A stretch of 47,072 nt of DNA from Halosimplex carlsbadense 2-9-1 (GTDB lineage Archaea > Halobacteriota > Halobacteria > Halobacteriales > Haloarculaceae). Both the position numbers and the translations under genes were made by a program. Numbering within the stretch: the stretch's first letter is position 1; each line of letters starts with the position of its first letter. The DNA lies in assembly GCF_000337455.1 (NCBI RefSeq), contig NZ_AOIU01000023.1:121274-168345 (forward strand). Reading direction: 5' to 3'. A model generated the notes under the pieces. It did not search any database. It saw nothing but the letters and a program-made list of their open reading frames with translations, and had not been told where the DNA came from. Shown here in pieces: positions 33,454 to 42,112 of this stretch.

Positions 33454-35103
33454 ATGAGTCCCGTCGCTCAGTCGCTCGGCCCGGTCGCGCCGGGCGCGTC
33501 GGACGCGCTCCCAGCGCTGTTGGTCGTGTTGACCAGCGGCGTTCTCGGGATGAGCATCCGGCAGATGATCGACATCTTCGGTGACGACGACGGGAGCGAC
33601 GAGGACGACGAGAGCATGGCCGACGGTGGGTTGATGGCCGAGGACGGTGACGACGATGAGCTCGGCGGCTTCGGTGGTCTCGACGACGACGGCGACGACT
33701 TCGGGGAGTTCGGCGACGACGAGTTCGGCGACATGGACGACGGCGGCGGTTCGGACACGGACGAACTCGAACACCGTCTCGACGAGCTGGAGACCGAGGT
33801 CGGGAGCCTCTCCTCGACGGTCAACACCGTCCGAAACGAGAACGAGCAGATCGCCGAGACCGTCGACGATGTCGAGGAGAACGTCCGGAAGCTGCTCGAT
33901 ATCTACGAGATGGTCACCCGCGGCGTCAACCCCTTCGCCGACGACATGGAGCCCGGCGGAATGGGCGGAGCCGGCGGCGGCGGGAGCTTCGGCCTGTTCG
34001 ACGACGGCGACGACGGCGGCGACGAGGAGGACCTGGACGAGGAGATCGCCGACGCCGACGCCGAGGGCTTCTTCGACGAGGACCTCGTCGAGGACGACGG
34101 TTCGCCCGAGGGCAGCGTCGACGACGTGATGGGCGGCGATGACGACCTCGGCGGCTTCGAGGACGACGGCGGGACGTTCGACGACGACGCGCTGGACGAC
34201 GACGAGTTCGGCGGAATGGACGACCTGGACGGCGACTTCGACGACGCGGACGACGACGGAGAGGAAGACGATATGAGCGAGACATCCGACGGGGAGGGCG
34301 GCAAGTCCTTCGCGGAACTGAAAGACGAGTACGAGTCCGGCGACGCAGAGTGGGCCGAGGAGCTGGAAGGCGAGCCCGAGGACGACGACTCCAGCGAGGA
34401 CTCGCTGGAAGAAGGCCTGGGCGACGCCGACGACCTCCTCGACGACACCGGCGAACCCGACGGCGATACGGCCGACGGTGATATGGCCGACGACGACCTC
34501 TTCGACGAGGTCATCGACGACGGGATGGACGGACTCGACGACGAAGCCGAGGCGGCCGCCGACCCCGAACACGACCCGGACGTGACTGCGGAACCGGAGT
34601 CTGGGTCCGACACCGAGGCGGCGGCCGAACCGGAGCCGGAGCCCGAACCGGAACCGGAGCCGGACCCGGAGCCCGAGCCTGAACCGGCGACCGACCCCGG
34701 CGGCGGGGCGACCGACGCGGCCGCTCAGGCGGCCGGCGCTCCGGCCGACGAGGCCGACTCCGACGGTAAGCCGTACCTGGCGACGATGCCGGAGGGGTTG
34801 GCGAGCGAACTCGTGATCGTCGAGTGGCTGGAGTACCTCGTCGACCGGGTTGGCGTCCGCGAGACGGCGCGGGCCATCGACTACTACGAGCGGATCGACT
34901 GGGTGGCCGAGCCGGTCGCGGAGGACCTGCAGGCGTACCTGCGCGGGTTCGACGGCTCGGGTGGCGAGGGCGGACTGACGATCGACCACCACACCCAGAG
35001 CCTGCGATACATCAGCCAGCTCGACGGCGACGCCGCCGAGACCGTCGCGCTCTCGAAACTCGCGGGATCTCGGGGAGGTGGTGCCGATGGGCTTCAGCGT
35101 TAG
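33454..35103 (+). CDS. arlCE: Archaellum protein ArlCE (fused ArlC and ArlD/E)
   Basis: The 549-residue acidic protein has a hydrophobic N-terminal segment (about 18-40), an ArlC-type coiled-coil domain (about 103-160, DELEHRLDELETEVGSL and RKLLDIYEMVTRGVNPF) and a long Asp/Gly/Glu-rich linker. Within the linker lies KSFAELKDEYESGDAEW (284-300), like ArlD-type motifs. An EP repeat (392-412) and a C-terminal ArlD/E domain (438-498, KPYLATMPEGLASELVIVEW) follow. In euryarchaea these proteins form the cytoplasmic ring that receives the CheF-borne signal. Its stop overlaps the arlF start by 17 bases. No separate arlD gene is in the window. Confidence 0.92.
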   Translation: MSPVAQSLGPVAPGASDALPALLVVLTSGVLGMSIRQMIDIFGDDDGSDEDDESMADGGLMAEDGDDDELGGFGGLDDDGDDFGEFGDDEFGDMDDGGGSDTDELEHRLDELETEVGSLSSTVNTVRNENEQIAETVDDVEENVRKLLDIYEMVTRGVNPFADDMEPGGMGGAGGGGSFGLFDDGDDGGDEEDLDEEIADADAEGFFDEDLVEDDGSPEGSVDDVMGGDDDLGGFEDDGGTFDDDALDDDEFGGMDDLDGDFDDADDDGEEDDMSETSDGEGGKSFAELKDEYESGDAEWAEELEGEPEDDDSSEDSLEEGLGDADDLLDDTGEPDGDTADGDMADDDLFDEVIDDGMDGLDDEAEAAADPEHDPDVTAEPESGSDTEAAAEPEPEPEPEPEPDPEPEPEPATDPGGGATDAAAQAAGAPADEADSDGKPYLATMPEGLASELVIVEWLEYLVDRVGVRETARAIDYYERIDWVAEPVAEDLQAYLRGFDGSGGEGGLTIDHHTQSLRYISQLDGDAAETVALSKLAGSRGGGADGLQR

Positions 35104-35623
35104 CGGCTCGTTCGCCATCATCTTCGTCGGGGCGCTGCTGGCGTTCGGGGTGTGGCACACCGCCGCCTCGAACGGGTTCGAACGCGTCACCGAAGCGCAG
35201 AGCGACCGCGTCGACGAGACGCTTGAACAGCGCAACACCGCCGTCGCGGTCGAGTCGGTGACCTACGACGCCGTCAACGAGACCCTCCAGATCAACGTGA
35301 CCAACACCGGGTCCACGTCGCTGTCGCTCGACGACACGGACCTGCTGGTGGACAACGAGTACCGGGCCGGGTGGCAGGACCGAGCGACCATCGACGGGAC
35401 CGCGCTGGAGACTGACCTCTGGCTCCCCGGCGAGGAGCTCTCGACGAACGTGACCGTCTCGGACCCCCAGCAGGTCAAACTCGTCACCGGCCTGGGCGTC
35501 GCCGCCTCCAGTCCGGTCACGACCACCGTCACCGCGACGCCCGCCGCACTCGGGACGCCCCGCCTGGTCCCGTCCGGCGCCGACGGGATCGGCGGACTGC
35601 CGGAGGTGGGACTGCGTGGCTAG
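35087..35623 (+). CDS. arlF: Archaellum stator protein ArlF
   Basis: The 178-residue protein has an N-terminal membrane helix (MGFSVSGSFAIIFVGALLAFG), then a coiled stretch and an extracellular beta domain (LEQRNTAVAVESVTYDAVNETLQINVTNTGSTSL). ArlF binds the S-layer and acts as part of the stator complex with ArlG. ATG 35087 is chosen because ggaggtg lies 7 bases before it; a GTG at 35078 is also in frame. It overlaps the arlCE end by 17 bases and the arlG start by 8, a compact operon. Confidence 0.9.
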   Translation: MGFSVSGSFAIIFVGALLAFGVWHTAASNGFERVTEAQSDRVDETLEQRNTAVAVESVTYDAVNETLQINVTNTGSTSLSLDDTDLLVDNEYRAGWQDRATIDGTALETDLWLPGEELSTNVTVSDPQQVKLVTGLGVAASSPVTTTVTATPAALGTPRLVPSGADGIGGLPEVGLRG

Positions 35624-36077
35624 CGTCTCCGCGTCGCATCTGATACTGTTCATCGCGTCGATGCTCGTCGCCGCCAGCGTGGCGGGCATCCTGACCGAGA
35701 GCGTCGACAGACTCGGGGGCGCCCTGCAGGACCAGGGGCTCCGGCTCAGCGAGGACATCGGAACCGATGTCGAGATCATCAGCGACAGCGGCTCGAGTAC
35801 GGTGTACGACGGCACCTCGGAGGTGGTCACGATCTACGTGAAGAACACGGGTTCGGAGACGTTGCCGGCGCGAAGCGACACCGTCGACGTGTTCGTCGAC
35901 GGGCGATACGAGACGGACGTCTCGGTGAGCCTGGTGGGCGGCGCGTCGAGCTGGCGGTCGGCGGAGGTCGTCCGACTCCAGATCGACCGCTCGGACGCCC
36001 CGCTGGCGACGAACGAGGACCACCGCCTGAAGGTGGTCGTCAACGGCGACGAGGAGGTGTTCGAGTTCCGCACATGA
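35616..36077 (+). CDS. arlG: Archaellum stator protein ArlG
   Basis: The 153-residue protein starts with a GTG at 35616 ([21 protein letters not shown], the membrane helix). After a short linker, a beta-sandwich domain follows ([38 protein letters not shown]). ArlG forms a filament capped by ArlF in the pseudoperiplasmic space. It overlaps arlF by 8 bases and arlH by 4. Confidence 0.92.
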   Translation: MASVSASHLILFIASMLVAASVAGILTESVDRLGGALQDQGLRLSEDIGTDVEIISDSGSSTVYDGTSEVVTIYVKNTGSETLPARSDTVDVFVDGRYETDVSVSLVGGASSWRSAEVVRLQIDRSDAPLATNEDHRLKVVVNGDEEVFEFRT

Positions 36078-36835
36078 GCATCGCAACTACAGATCTACTC
36101 TCGCTCGGCTGCAAGGAGCGCGACCGGATCAACAAGGAACTGGGCGGGGGGATCCCCCCCGGAAGCATCGTCCTCGTCGAAGGCGACTACGGCGCCGGCA
36201 AGTCCGCCATCAGCCAGCGGATCTCCTACGGCCTCTGCGAGGAGGGCCACTCGGTGACGATGCTCTCGACCGAACTCACGGTGGGGAGCTTCCTCGACCA
36301 GATGCACTCGCTGGACTACGGAATGGTCGAGCACCTCCTCGACGAGAACATGCTGTTCCTCCACGCCGACATCGGCGACGGCAACACCTTCTCCGGCCAG
36401 GACGAGGAGGGCGACCGAAAGGAGCTACTCAAACGGCTGATGGAGGCGGAAGTGATGTGGGACTCGGAAGTCATCGTCATCGACACCTTCGACGCCATCC
36501 TCCGGAACGACCCCAAGTTCGAGGCGCTGGTCCGCCAGAACGACGAGCGGCAGGCGGCCCTGGAGATCATATCCTTTTTCAGGGACATCATCTCCCAGGG
36601 GAAAGTCATCATGCTGACCGTCGACCCGTCGACGCTGGACGAGGAGGCGATCGGCCCCTTCCGGGCGATCGCCGACGTGTTCCTCGAACTGGAGATGATC
36701 GAGGTTGGCAACGACGTGCGCCGCCAGATCAGCGTCCTCCGCTTCGCCGGCATGGGCGAGCAGGTCGGCGACACCATCGGGTACTCGGTCCGCTCGGGCA
36801 CCGGCATCGTGATCGAATCGCGCAGCGTCGCGTGA
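36074..36835 (+). CDS. arlH: Archaellum ATPase ArlH
   Basis: The 253-residue KaiC-like protein has Walker A GDYGAGKS (37-44) and Walker B VIVIDTFD (133-140). ArlH binds ATP, forms a ring around ArlI, and is thought to regulate motor assembly and switching through autophosphorylation. Its start overlaps arlG by 4 bases. Between arlH and arlI there are 28 noncoding bases with caggaga (36846-36852) as a possible ribosome site for arlI. Confidence 0.94.
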   Translation: MSIATTDLLSLGCKERDRINKELGGGIPPGSIVLVEGDYGAGKSAISQRISYGLCEEGHSVTMLSTELTVGSFLDQMHSLDYGMVEHLLDENMLFLHADIGDGNTFSGQDEEGDRKELLKRLMEAEVMWDSEVIVIDTFDAILRNDPKFEALVRQNDERQAALEIISFFRDIISQGKVIMLTVDPSTLDEEAIGPFRAIADVFLELEMIEVGNDVRRQISVLRFAGMGEQVGDTIGYSVRSGTGIVIESRSVA

Positions 36836-36863
36836 CCGCACCACTCAGGAGACCAGCACAGCC

Positions 36864-38540
36864 ATGACAGACCACGGACGACCCAAACCCTCGGACCAAC
36901 TGAGACAGGTGGCCTCGCGCCGTCCGCACCTGATGGACCACCTGAAGAAGTTCAAGCAGATCACCGGGGAGTTCCCCACGTTCATCGAGGAGGCCGACGA
37001 CGACTACGAGTCACACCGGCCGAACGTCCTCTACCCCGTCGGCGGGCCGATCTTCTGTCACATCTACGGCGACATCGGCCAGGACATGAAGTACTACGCC
37101 ATCGAGCCGGAGCTCGACGACGAGGAGTCGGTCGTCTTCGAGCAGGTCCGGAACAAGCTCCTCCAGAAGTCCGTCAACAAGCCCGCCCCCACCAGCGACA
37201 CCGAGTACGACGACCGAATCGAGGAACTGCTGCAGGAGTCGACGGCGGTCAAGAGCGGCGCCAGCGACGAGAACGGCGTCCTCTCGCGGTTCAACAAGCT
37301 CTCGAACCTCGGCAAAGTCGAGGTCACCGAGTCCACCTACGAGAACATCCTCTACCGGCTCAACCGCGATATCGTCGGGCTCGGCCCGCTCGAACCGGTC
37401 ATGCGCGACCCGGCCAACGAGGACATCCACGTCATCGGCCCCCACGAGTGTCACGTCGACCACTCGGTCTACGGCATGCTCTCGACCACCGTGGACTTCG
37501 GCACGCCCGAGGAGTACGACCAGTGGCTCAAGAACATGGGCGAGCGCATCGGCGACCCCGTCTCCGACAGCGACCCCATCGTCGACTCCACGCTCCCGGA
37601 CGGCTCGCGTCTGAACCTCATCTACTCCGACGACGTGTCGGTCAAGGGCCCCTCGCTCACTATCCGTCAGGGCGACGACGTGCCCCTGTCGATCTTCCAG
37701 ATCACCAAGTGGGGCACGCTCTCGCCGCAACTCGCTGCGTACCTCTGGCTCTGTCTAGAGAACGAACAGACCGTCTTCGTCGTCGGAGAGACGGCCTCGG
37801 GGAAGACGACGACGCTGAACTCCATCATGGCGTTCATCCCCCGTGACGCGAAGATCTACACCGCGGAGGACACCGCCGAGGTCCTGCCGCCCCACGACAC
37901 CTGGCAGAAACTGCTGACGCGGGAGGGCGAGGACGAGGGATCCAGCGTCGACATGTTCGACCTCGTCGCGGCCGCCCTCCGTTCGCGTCCCGACTACATC
38001 ATCGTCGGTGAGGTTCGTGGCGAGGAGGGTCGGATGGCCTTCCAGGCCGCCCAGACCGGCCACCCGGTGATGCTGACCTTCCACGCGAGCGACATCGTCT
38101 CGATGATCCAGCGCTTCACCGGCGAGCCGATCAACGTCCCGGAGACGTTCATGGACGTGGCCGACGTGGCGCTGTTCCAGAACCGCGTCAAGCAGGGCGA
38201 CCAGGTCCTGCGCCGCGTGACCTCGGTCCAGGAGATCGAGGGCTACTCCAAGGAGATGGACGGGGTCGTCACCCGCCAGAGCTTCTACTGGGACCCCGTC
38301 GAGGACGAGATCATCTTCCAGGGGATGAACAACTCGTTCGTCCTCGAAGAGCAGATCGCGACCCTGCTGGGCTACGAGGACACCCGAGACATCTACGACG
38401 ATCTCAACTTCCGGGCGAGCGTCATCGAGCGCGCCATTCAGGAGGGCATCCTGGGGTATCACGAGGTCAACGAGCTGATCGAGGACTTCCAGCGCGACGG
38501 CGTGGAAGGCCTCCCCTTCGACATCCACAGGACCGAGTGA
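36864..38540 (+). CDS. arlI: Archaellum motor ATPase ArlI
   Basis: The 558-residue type II/IV secretion-type ATPase powers assembly and rotation. The N-terminal domain (1-130) includes PVGGPIFCHIYGDIGQD. The core has Walker A VVGETASGKTTT (about 305-316), an Asp box IYTAEDTAEV, and a Walker B/His-box stretch RPDYIIVGEVRGEEGRMAFQ and TGHPVMLTFHA. It is a cytoplasmic hexamer on the ArlJ platform. The stop codon overlaps the arlJ start region. Confidence 0.96.
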   Translation: MTDHGRPKPSDQLRQVASRRPHLMDHLKKFKQITGEFPTFIEEADDDYESHRPNVLYPVGGPIFCHIYGDIGQDMKYYAIEPELDDEESVVFEQVRNKLLQKSVNKPAPTSDTEYDDRIEELLQESTAVKSGASDENGVLSRFNKLSNLGKVEVTESTYENILYRLNRDIVGLGPLEPVMRDPANEDIHVIGPHECHVDHSVYGMLSTTVDFGTPEEYDQWLKNMGERIGDPVSDSDPIVDSTLPDGSRLNLIYSDDVSVKGPSLTIRQGDDVPLSIFQITKWGTLSPQLAAYLWLCLENEQTVFVVGETASGKTTTLNSIMAFIPRDAKIYTAEDTAEVLPPHDTWQKLLTREGEDEGSSVDMFDLVAAALRSRPDYIIVGEVRGEEGRMAFQAAQTGHPVMLTFHASDIVSMIQRFTGEPINVPETFMDVADVALFQNRVKQGDQVLRRVTSVQEIEGYSKEMDGVVTRQSFYWDPVEDEIIFQGMNNSFVLEEQIATLLGYEDTRDIYDDLNFRASVIERAIQEGILGYHEVNELIEDFQRDGVEGLPFDIHRTE

Positions 38541-40294
38541 TGGCGTCGGCAGACGAATCCGCTGGGACTATCGAGATCACGGTCACGTCCGCGCTGGCCG
38601 GGCTCGTCGACGCCTACGAGCAGATGCCGATGCCGATGAACCGGTATCTCGGCGTCATCCTCGTTCCCTCTGCGGTCTTCTTCGTCGGGACCGTCGCCGC
38701 CGCGGTCTTCCTCGACGTCGCGCTGATGATCCGCGGGCCGATCCCGCTGTTGGGCTTCCTGATGCTCGCGTCGGCAGTCTTCTACCCGAAGATCCTGCTC
38801 TCCCAGCGCAAGAGCGAACTCAACAACCAGTTCCACCTCGTCGTCACCCACATGACGGTGCTCGCGACGACGAACATCGACCGGATCGAGGTGTTCCGCC
38901 AGCTGTCGAAACAGGACCAGTACGGCGAGATGGCCGCCGAGATCGGCCGCGTCGTCGAACTCGTCGACACCTGGAACCTCAGCCTCGACGACGCATGCCG
39001 TCGCCGCGCCAAGCAGGTCCCCAGCGACGCCGTCTCGGACTTCTTCGACCGGCTGGGCTACACGCTCGGCGCCGGCCAGGCCCTGGACGACTACCTCGTC
39101 TCCGAACAGGACCAGATCATCGCCAACTACAAGACCGTCTACCAGGGGACGCTGGACAACCTGGAGGTCATGAAGGACCTCTACCTGTCGATGATCCTCT
39201 CGATGACGTTCGCGCTGGTGTTCGCCGTCGTCCTCCCGGTGCTGACCGGGACGAACCCGACGGTGACCGTCAGCGCCGTCATCGTCCTCTACGTGTTCGT
39301 CCAGTCGGGCTTCTACCTCGCTATCCGCTCGATGGCACCCCACGACCCGCTGTGGTACCACCCCGAAGACAAGCCCTCCCCCATCGAGTCGAAGATACGC
39401 AACGCCACGGTCGCCGGCACCGCGCTCTCGGGCGGCCTGCTGGCCTTCTCGCTGGTCGGCATGTTCGGGATCTCACCGGTCACGCTGGACGACGTGGTCT
39501 TCTTCCTCGACCCGTTACCGCTGCCGTTTTACGCCGCGATCCCGACGCTTCCCCTGCTCATCCCCGGCCTCGTCGTCGGCGCCGAGGAGAAGAGGATCAA
39601 GGCCAGGGACGGGGAGTTCCCGAGCTTCATCCGCGCGCTCGGGGCCACCGAGGGGGCCAAGCAGTCGACCACCTCGACGGTGCTCGAATCGCTCCGGAAG
39701 AAGGACTTCGGGCCGCTGACCGACGACGTGGACAACCTCTACAAGCGGCTGAACATGCGCATCGAGACGACCCAGGCCTGGCGTCACTTCACCGCCGAGT
39801 GTCGCTCCTCGCTCATCCAGAAGTTCTCCGAGATGTACCTCATCGGCCGCGAGATGGGCGGCGATCCAAAACTGCTCGGCGAGCTCATCTCCGAGAACAT
39901 GATGGAGGTCCAGCAACTGCGCCAGCGCCGGAGCCAGGCCACGACCACCCTGATCGGCCTGCTCTACGGGATCACCGCCGCCTCCACGTTCGCTTTCTTC
40001 ATCGGCCTTCAGGTCGTCAACATCCTCGCCTCGATGACTCTCGACCTCGACAGTAGCTCCAGCAGTTTCGACGCCAGCACCCTCATCAACACCGCGTCCT
40101 ACAACATCCCGCTCATCGAGTTTCTGCTGGTCGTCATCATCATGTTCGGCGCCATGCTGTCGGCGCTGATGGTCCGCACCGTCGACGGCGGCCACAAGAT
40201 CAACACCTACGTCCACTTCGTCGCCCTGACCTGGATCGGCTCGATCACCGGTGTCATGACGAAGTGGCTGGTGACGCAGTTCCTCGCCATCTAA
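38540..40294 (+). CDS. arlJ: Archaellum membrane platform protein ArlJ
   Basis: The 584-residue membrane protein has about nine hydrophobic segments, first near residues 37-61. The two type II secretion F-like cytoplasmic domains contain NNQFHLVVTHMTVLATTNIDR and GEFPSFIRALGATEGAKQSTT. ArlJ is the platform to which ArlI binds. The ATG at 38540 overlaps the arlI stop by one base; a GTG directly before it (38537) is also possible. It ends the operon and is followed by a strong hairpin. Confidence 0.95.
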   Translation: MASADESAGTIEITVTSALAGLVDAYEQMPMPMNRYLGVILVPSAVFFVGTVAAAVFLDVALMIRGPIPLLGFLMLASAVFYPKILLSQRKSELNNQFHLVVTHMTVLATTNIDRIEVFRQLSKQDQYGEMAAEIGRVVELVDTWNLSLDDACRRRAKQVPSDAVSDFFDRLGYTLGAGQALDDYLVSEQDQIIANYKTVYQGTLDNLEVMKDLYLSMILSMTFALVFAVVLPVLTGTNPTVTVSAVIVLYVFVQSGFYLAIRSMAPHDPLWYHPEDKPSPIESKIRNATVAGTALSGGLLAFSLVGMFGISPVTLDDVVFFLDPLPLPFYAAIPTLPLLIPGLVVGAEEKRIKARDGEFPSFIRALGATEGAKQSTTSTVLESLRKKDFGPLTDDVDNLYKRLNMRIETTQAWRHFTAECRSSLIQKFSEMYLIGREMGGDPKLLGELISENMMEVQQLRQRRSQATTTLIGLLYGITAASTFAFFIGLQVVNILASMTLDLDSSSSSFDASTLINTASYNIPLIEFLLVVIIMFGAMLSALMVRTVDGGHKINTYVHFVALTWIGSITGVMTKWLVTQFLAI

Positions 40295-40309
40295 GAACCA
40301 TCTTTTTCG

Positions 40310-40355
40310 TTCGGGGGTTTCCTCGCGCCCTGCGGGCGCTGCGGGAACCCCCGAA
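40310..40355 (+). terminator. Probable terminator hairpin of the arl operon
   Basis: The inverted repeat ttcgggggtt (40310-40319) pairs with aacccccgaa (40346-40355), enclosing a GC-rich loop with a nested gcgccc/gggcgc hairpin. It follows the arlJ stop by 15 bases and is preceded by tcttttt, consistent with a transcript end or processing signal. Confidence 0.5.
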
Positions 40356-40376
40356 TCAAAAACATGGGTGAAAAAG

Positions 40377-40422
40377 CCGCTCGCGCGCCGCGCGAGCGGT
40401 GAACCGGCGCCTCCGGCGCCGG
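40377..40422. repeat. Two further hairpins, GC-rich
   Basis: The arm ccgctcgcg (40377-40385) pairs with cgcgagcgg (40391-40399), and ccggcgcc (40404-40411) pairs with ggcgccgg (40415-40422). They continue the hairpin cluster after arlJ and resemble the hairpin cluster at 13-100. Confidence 0.7.
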
Positions 40423-40629
40423 ATGCTCGGAGCAGACCAGCCTTTCCCCGGGTCGGCCGACGAGACGGCCTCTCGGCCATCGCTCAACACTACCCCGCCT
40501 ACCCCGCCTGCTCCGCCCCACACCGTCCCATACAGCACGGTAACCGCCGCCGCCAGCCGCACACAACTCCCCTCCCATCGCTCGCTCGAAGGCCCCCACA
40601 ACTATCCGGTAGCCATTCGACGACCGACC

Positions 40630-40938
40630 ATGGCAGAACCGGAAGACACGCTCGCGCGCTCGCCCGTCGACTTCGACTCCGCGGTGGCGTACGCGCTCCA
40701 CCCGGAGATGCGCCGGCTCATCATCCTCTATCTCGTCGGGACGCTCCTGCTCCCGATCGGCCTCTCGATGTTCGTGAACCCGCCTTTCATCGGCGGGCTC
40801 GCGCAGATCGTCCGCCAGATCATCGGCCTCGTCATCGTCCTCGTCGGCGCGACGTTCTTCTTCGGCGGCGTCGTCGGCGCGGCGTTCAAAGTCGTCGCCG
40901 ACGCCAACATCCTCGCCGCCGCGCTGTTCGAGGACTGA
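40630..40938 (+). CDS. Small membrane protein, unknown function
   Basis: The 102-residue protein has a polar start (MAEPEDTLARSPVDFDSAVAYALHPEMRRL). Hydrophobic segments span about 31-47 and 60-84, and a mildly hydrophobic end ADANILAAALFED follows. I chose ATG 40630 because the in-frame upstream extension crosses the repeat-rich region. No family is recognised. It precedes the SRAP gene by 43 bases on the same strand. Confidence 0.75.
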   Translation: MAEPEDTLARSPVDFDSAVAYALHPEMRRLIILYLVGTLLLPIGLSMFVNPPFIGGLAQIVRQIIGLVIVLVGATFFFGGVVGAAFKVVADANILAAALFED

Positions 40939-40981
40939 CGAAAGCTGAGCCGTTTTGACCCTGGCGCCCGTACTCCGGATC

Positions 40982-41698
40982 ATGTGTGGCCGCTACAGCC
41001 TCTTCGCCCCGCCCGGCGACATCGAGGACCGATTCGACGCGACCTTCGAGTCCGAATTCGAACCCCGATACAACGCCGCGCCGAGCCAGGCCTTGCCCGT
41101 GATCACCGGCGACGAGCCCGAGACGATCCGGCGCATGGAGTGGGGACTGGTCCCCTCGTGGGCCGACGACCGCTCGGACTTCGAGTTCATAAACGCACGC
41201 GCGGAGACAGTGCGAAAGAAGCGCAGTTTCGCCGACGCGTACGACTCCCGACGCTGTCTCGTTCCCGCCGACGGGTTCTACGAGTGGACCGACCTCGGCG
41301 GAGAGAGCGGCAAACAGCCCTATCGCGTCACCGTCGGCGACGACGAACTGTTCGCGATGGCGGGGCTGTGGGAGCGCTGGACGCCCCAGCAGACTCAGAC
41401 CGGTCTGGGCGACTTCGGTGCCGACTCCGACCCCGACGCCGAGCCCGACCCGGTCGAGACGTTCACCGTGATCACCACCGAACCGAACGAGACGATCGCC
41501 GATCTCCACCACCGGATGGCCGTGATCCTCGACCCCGAAGAAGAACAGCAGTGGCTCACCGGTGACCCGGACGCGGTCGAATCCCTGCTGGACCCCTATC
41601 CCGCCGAGACAATGCGTGCTTACCCCGTCTCGACGGCGGTGAACAACCCCGCTAACGACACGCCCGAGGTCCTCGAAGAGGTTCAGGTCGGCGGGTGA
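40982..41698 (+). CDS. SRAP family protein (HMCES/YedK type)
   Basis: The 238-residue protein begins MCGRYSLFAPPGD. Cys2, exposed after removal of Met1, is the residue that forms the covalent link to abasic sites in single-stranded DNA. Further conserved elements are N71 in INARAETV, E101 in GFYEW, and H176 in LHHRMAVIL. The protein shields abasic sites at stalled forks. A short acidic loop (about 142-158) is a haloarchaeal-style insert. The ATG at 40982 is fixed by the need for Cys at position 2. It is not in an operon with repair genes here. Confidence 0.93.
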   Translation: MCGRYSLFAPPGDIEDRFDATFESEFEPRYNAAPSQALPVITGDEPETIRRMEWGLVPSWADDRSDFEFINARAETVRKKRSFADAYDSRRCLVPADGFYEWTDLGGESGKQPYRVTVGDDELFAMAGLWERWTPQQTQTGLGDFGADSDPDAEPDPVETFTVITTEPNETIADLHHRMAVILDPEEEQQWLTGDPDAVESLLDPYPAETMRAYPVSTAVNNPANDTPEVLEEVQVGG

Positions 41699-41752
41699 CC
41701 GCCGAATCCGCAGCCGGACTCGGCGTCGCTCGCGGTGCGCCCCCGATTCGAA

Positions 41753-41762
41753 TCCTTTTAGA
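41753..41762 (+). promoter_or_regulatory. TATA box for rps17e
   Basis: The sequence ccttttagag lies about 28 bases before the ATG at 41786. That is the leaderless distance in haloarchaea. Confidence 0.5.
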
Positions 41763-41785
41763 GTGCGACCGGACAACGGGACGGT

Positions 41786-41977
41786 ATGGCTATCAAACCC
41801 GCCTACGTCAAGAAGACCGGGACACTGCTGATGGAGCGGTATCCGAACGCCTTCGGCCAGGACTTCGAGCACAACAAGGAAGTCGTCGCCGAGCTCACGA
41901 ACGTCGAGTCGAAGGGCGTCCGGAACCGCATCGCCGGCTACGTCACCCGCAAGCAGGGCCAGCCCGTCGAAGCGTAA
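41786..41977 (+). CDS. rps17e: Ribosomal protein S17e
   Basis: The 63-residue basic protein of the small ribosomal subunit reads [19 protein letters not shown], then [29 protein letters not shown], the full S17e pattern. It is archaeal/eukaryotic and has no bacterial counterpart, so it confirms the domain of the organism. It stands alone between the SRAP and asd genes, with its own promoter and a pyrimidine-rich stretch (ctctctcc, about 41983) after the stop that may end transcription. Confidence 0.97.
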   Translation: MAIKPAYVKKTGTLLMERYPNAFGQDFEHNKEVVAELTNVESKGVRNRIAGYVTRKQGQPVEA

Positions 41978-42112
41978 GCGACTCTCTCCTCTCTCTCGCA
42001 GTCTCTACTCTCCCCGAGCGGCCGCGCCGTCCCCGGTATTGCGGATGATAGACCCTGACCGTGGTAGACGTATCCAAACAGTTTTGAATGGCGGTCGCAC
42101 TATCCCGGAACA

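Larger units (their letters stand above)
40295..40629. other. Intergenic region with three hairpins after arlJ
   Basis: The 335-base gap between arlJ and a small membrane protein gene begins with a T-rich stretch and three consecutive perfect or near-perfect hairpins (see the two entries inside it). The right part (about 40430-40600) is C-rich, with repeated ctccgcc/taccccgcc-like words. I see no gene. Confidence 0.6.

Noticed and set aside
34273..34413. Separate arlD gene starting at the internal ATG before SETSDGEGGKSF
   Set aside because: The frame continues through the linker into the ArlE domain without a stop. It lacks a typical upstream promoter, so one fused protein is the simpler reading.
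33361..35238. Minus-strand open frame of 625 codons opposite arlCE
   Set aside because: It is the mirror of the Asp/Glu-rich coding sequence; the apparent Val/Val-Gly repeats come from GAC/GAG codons read backwards.
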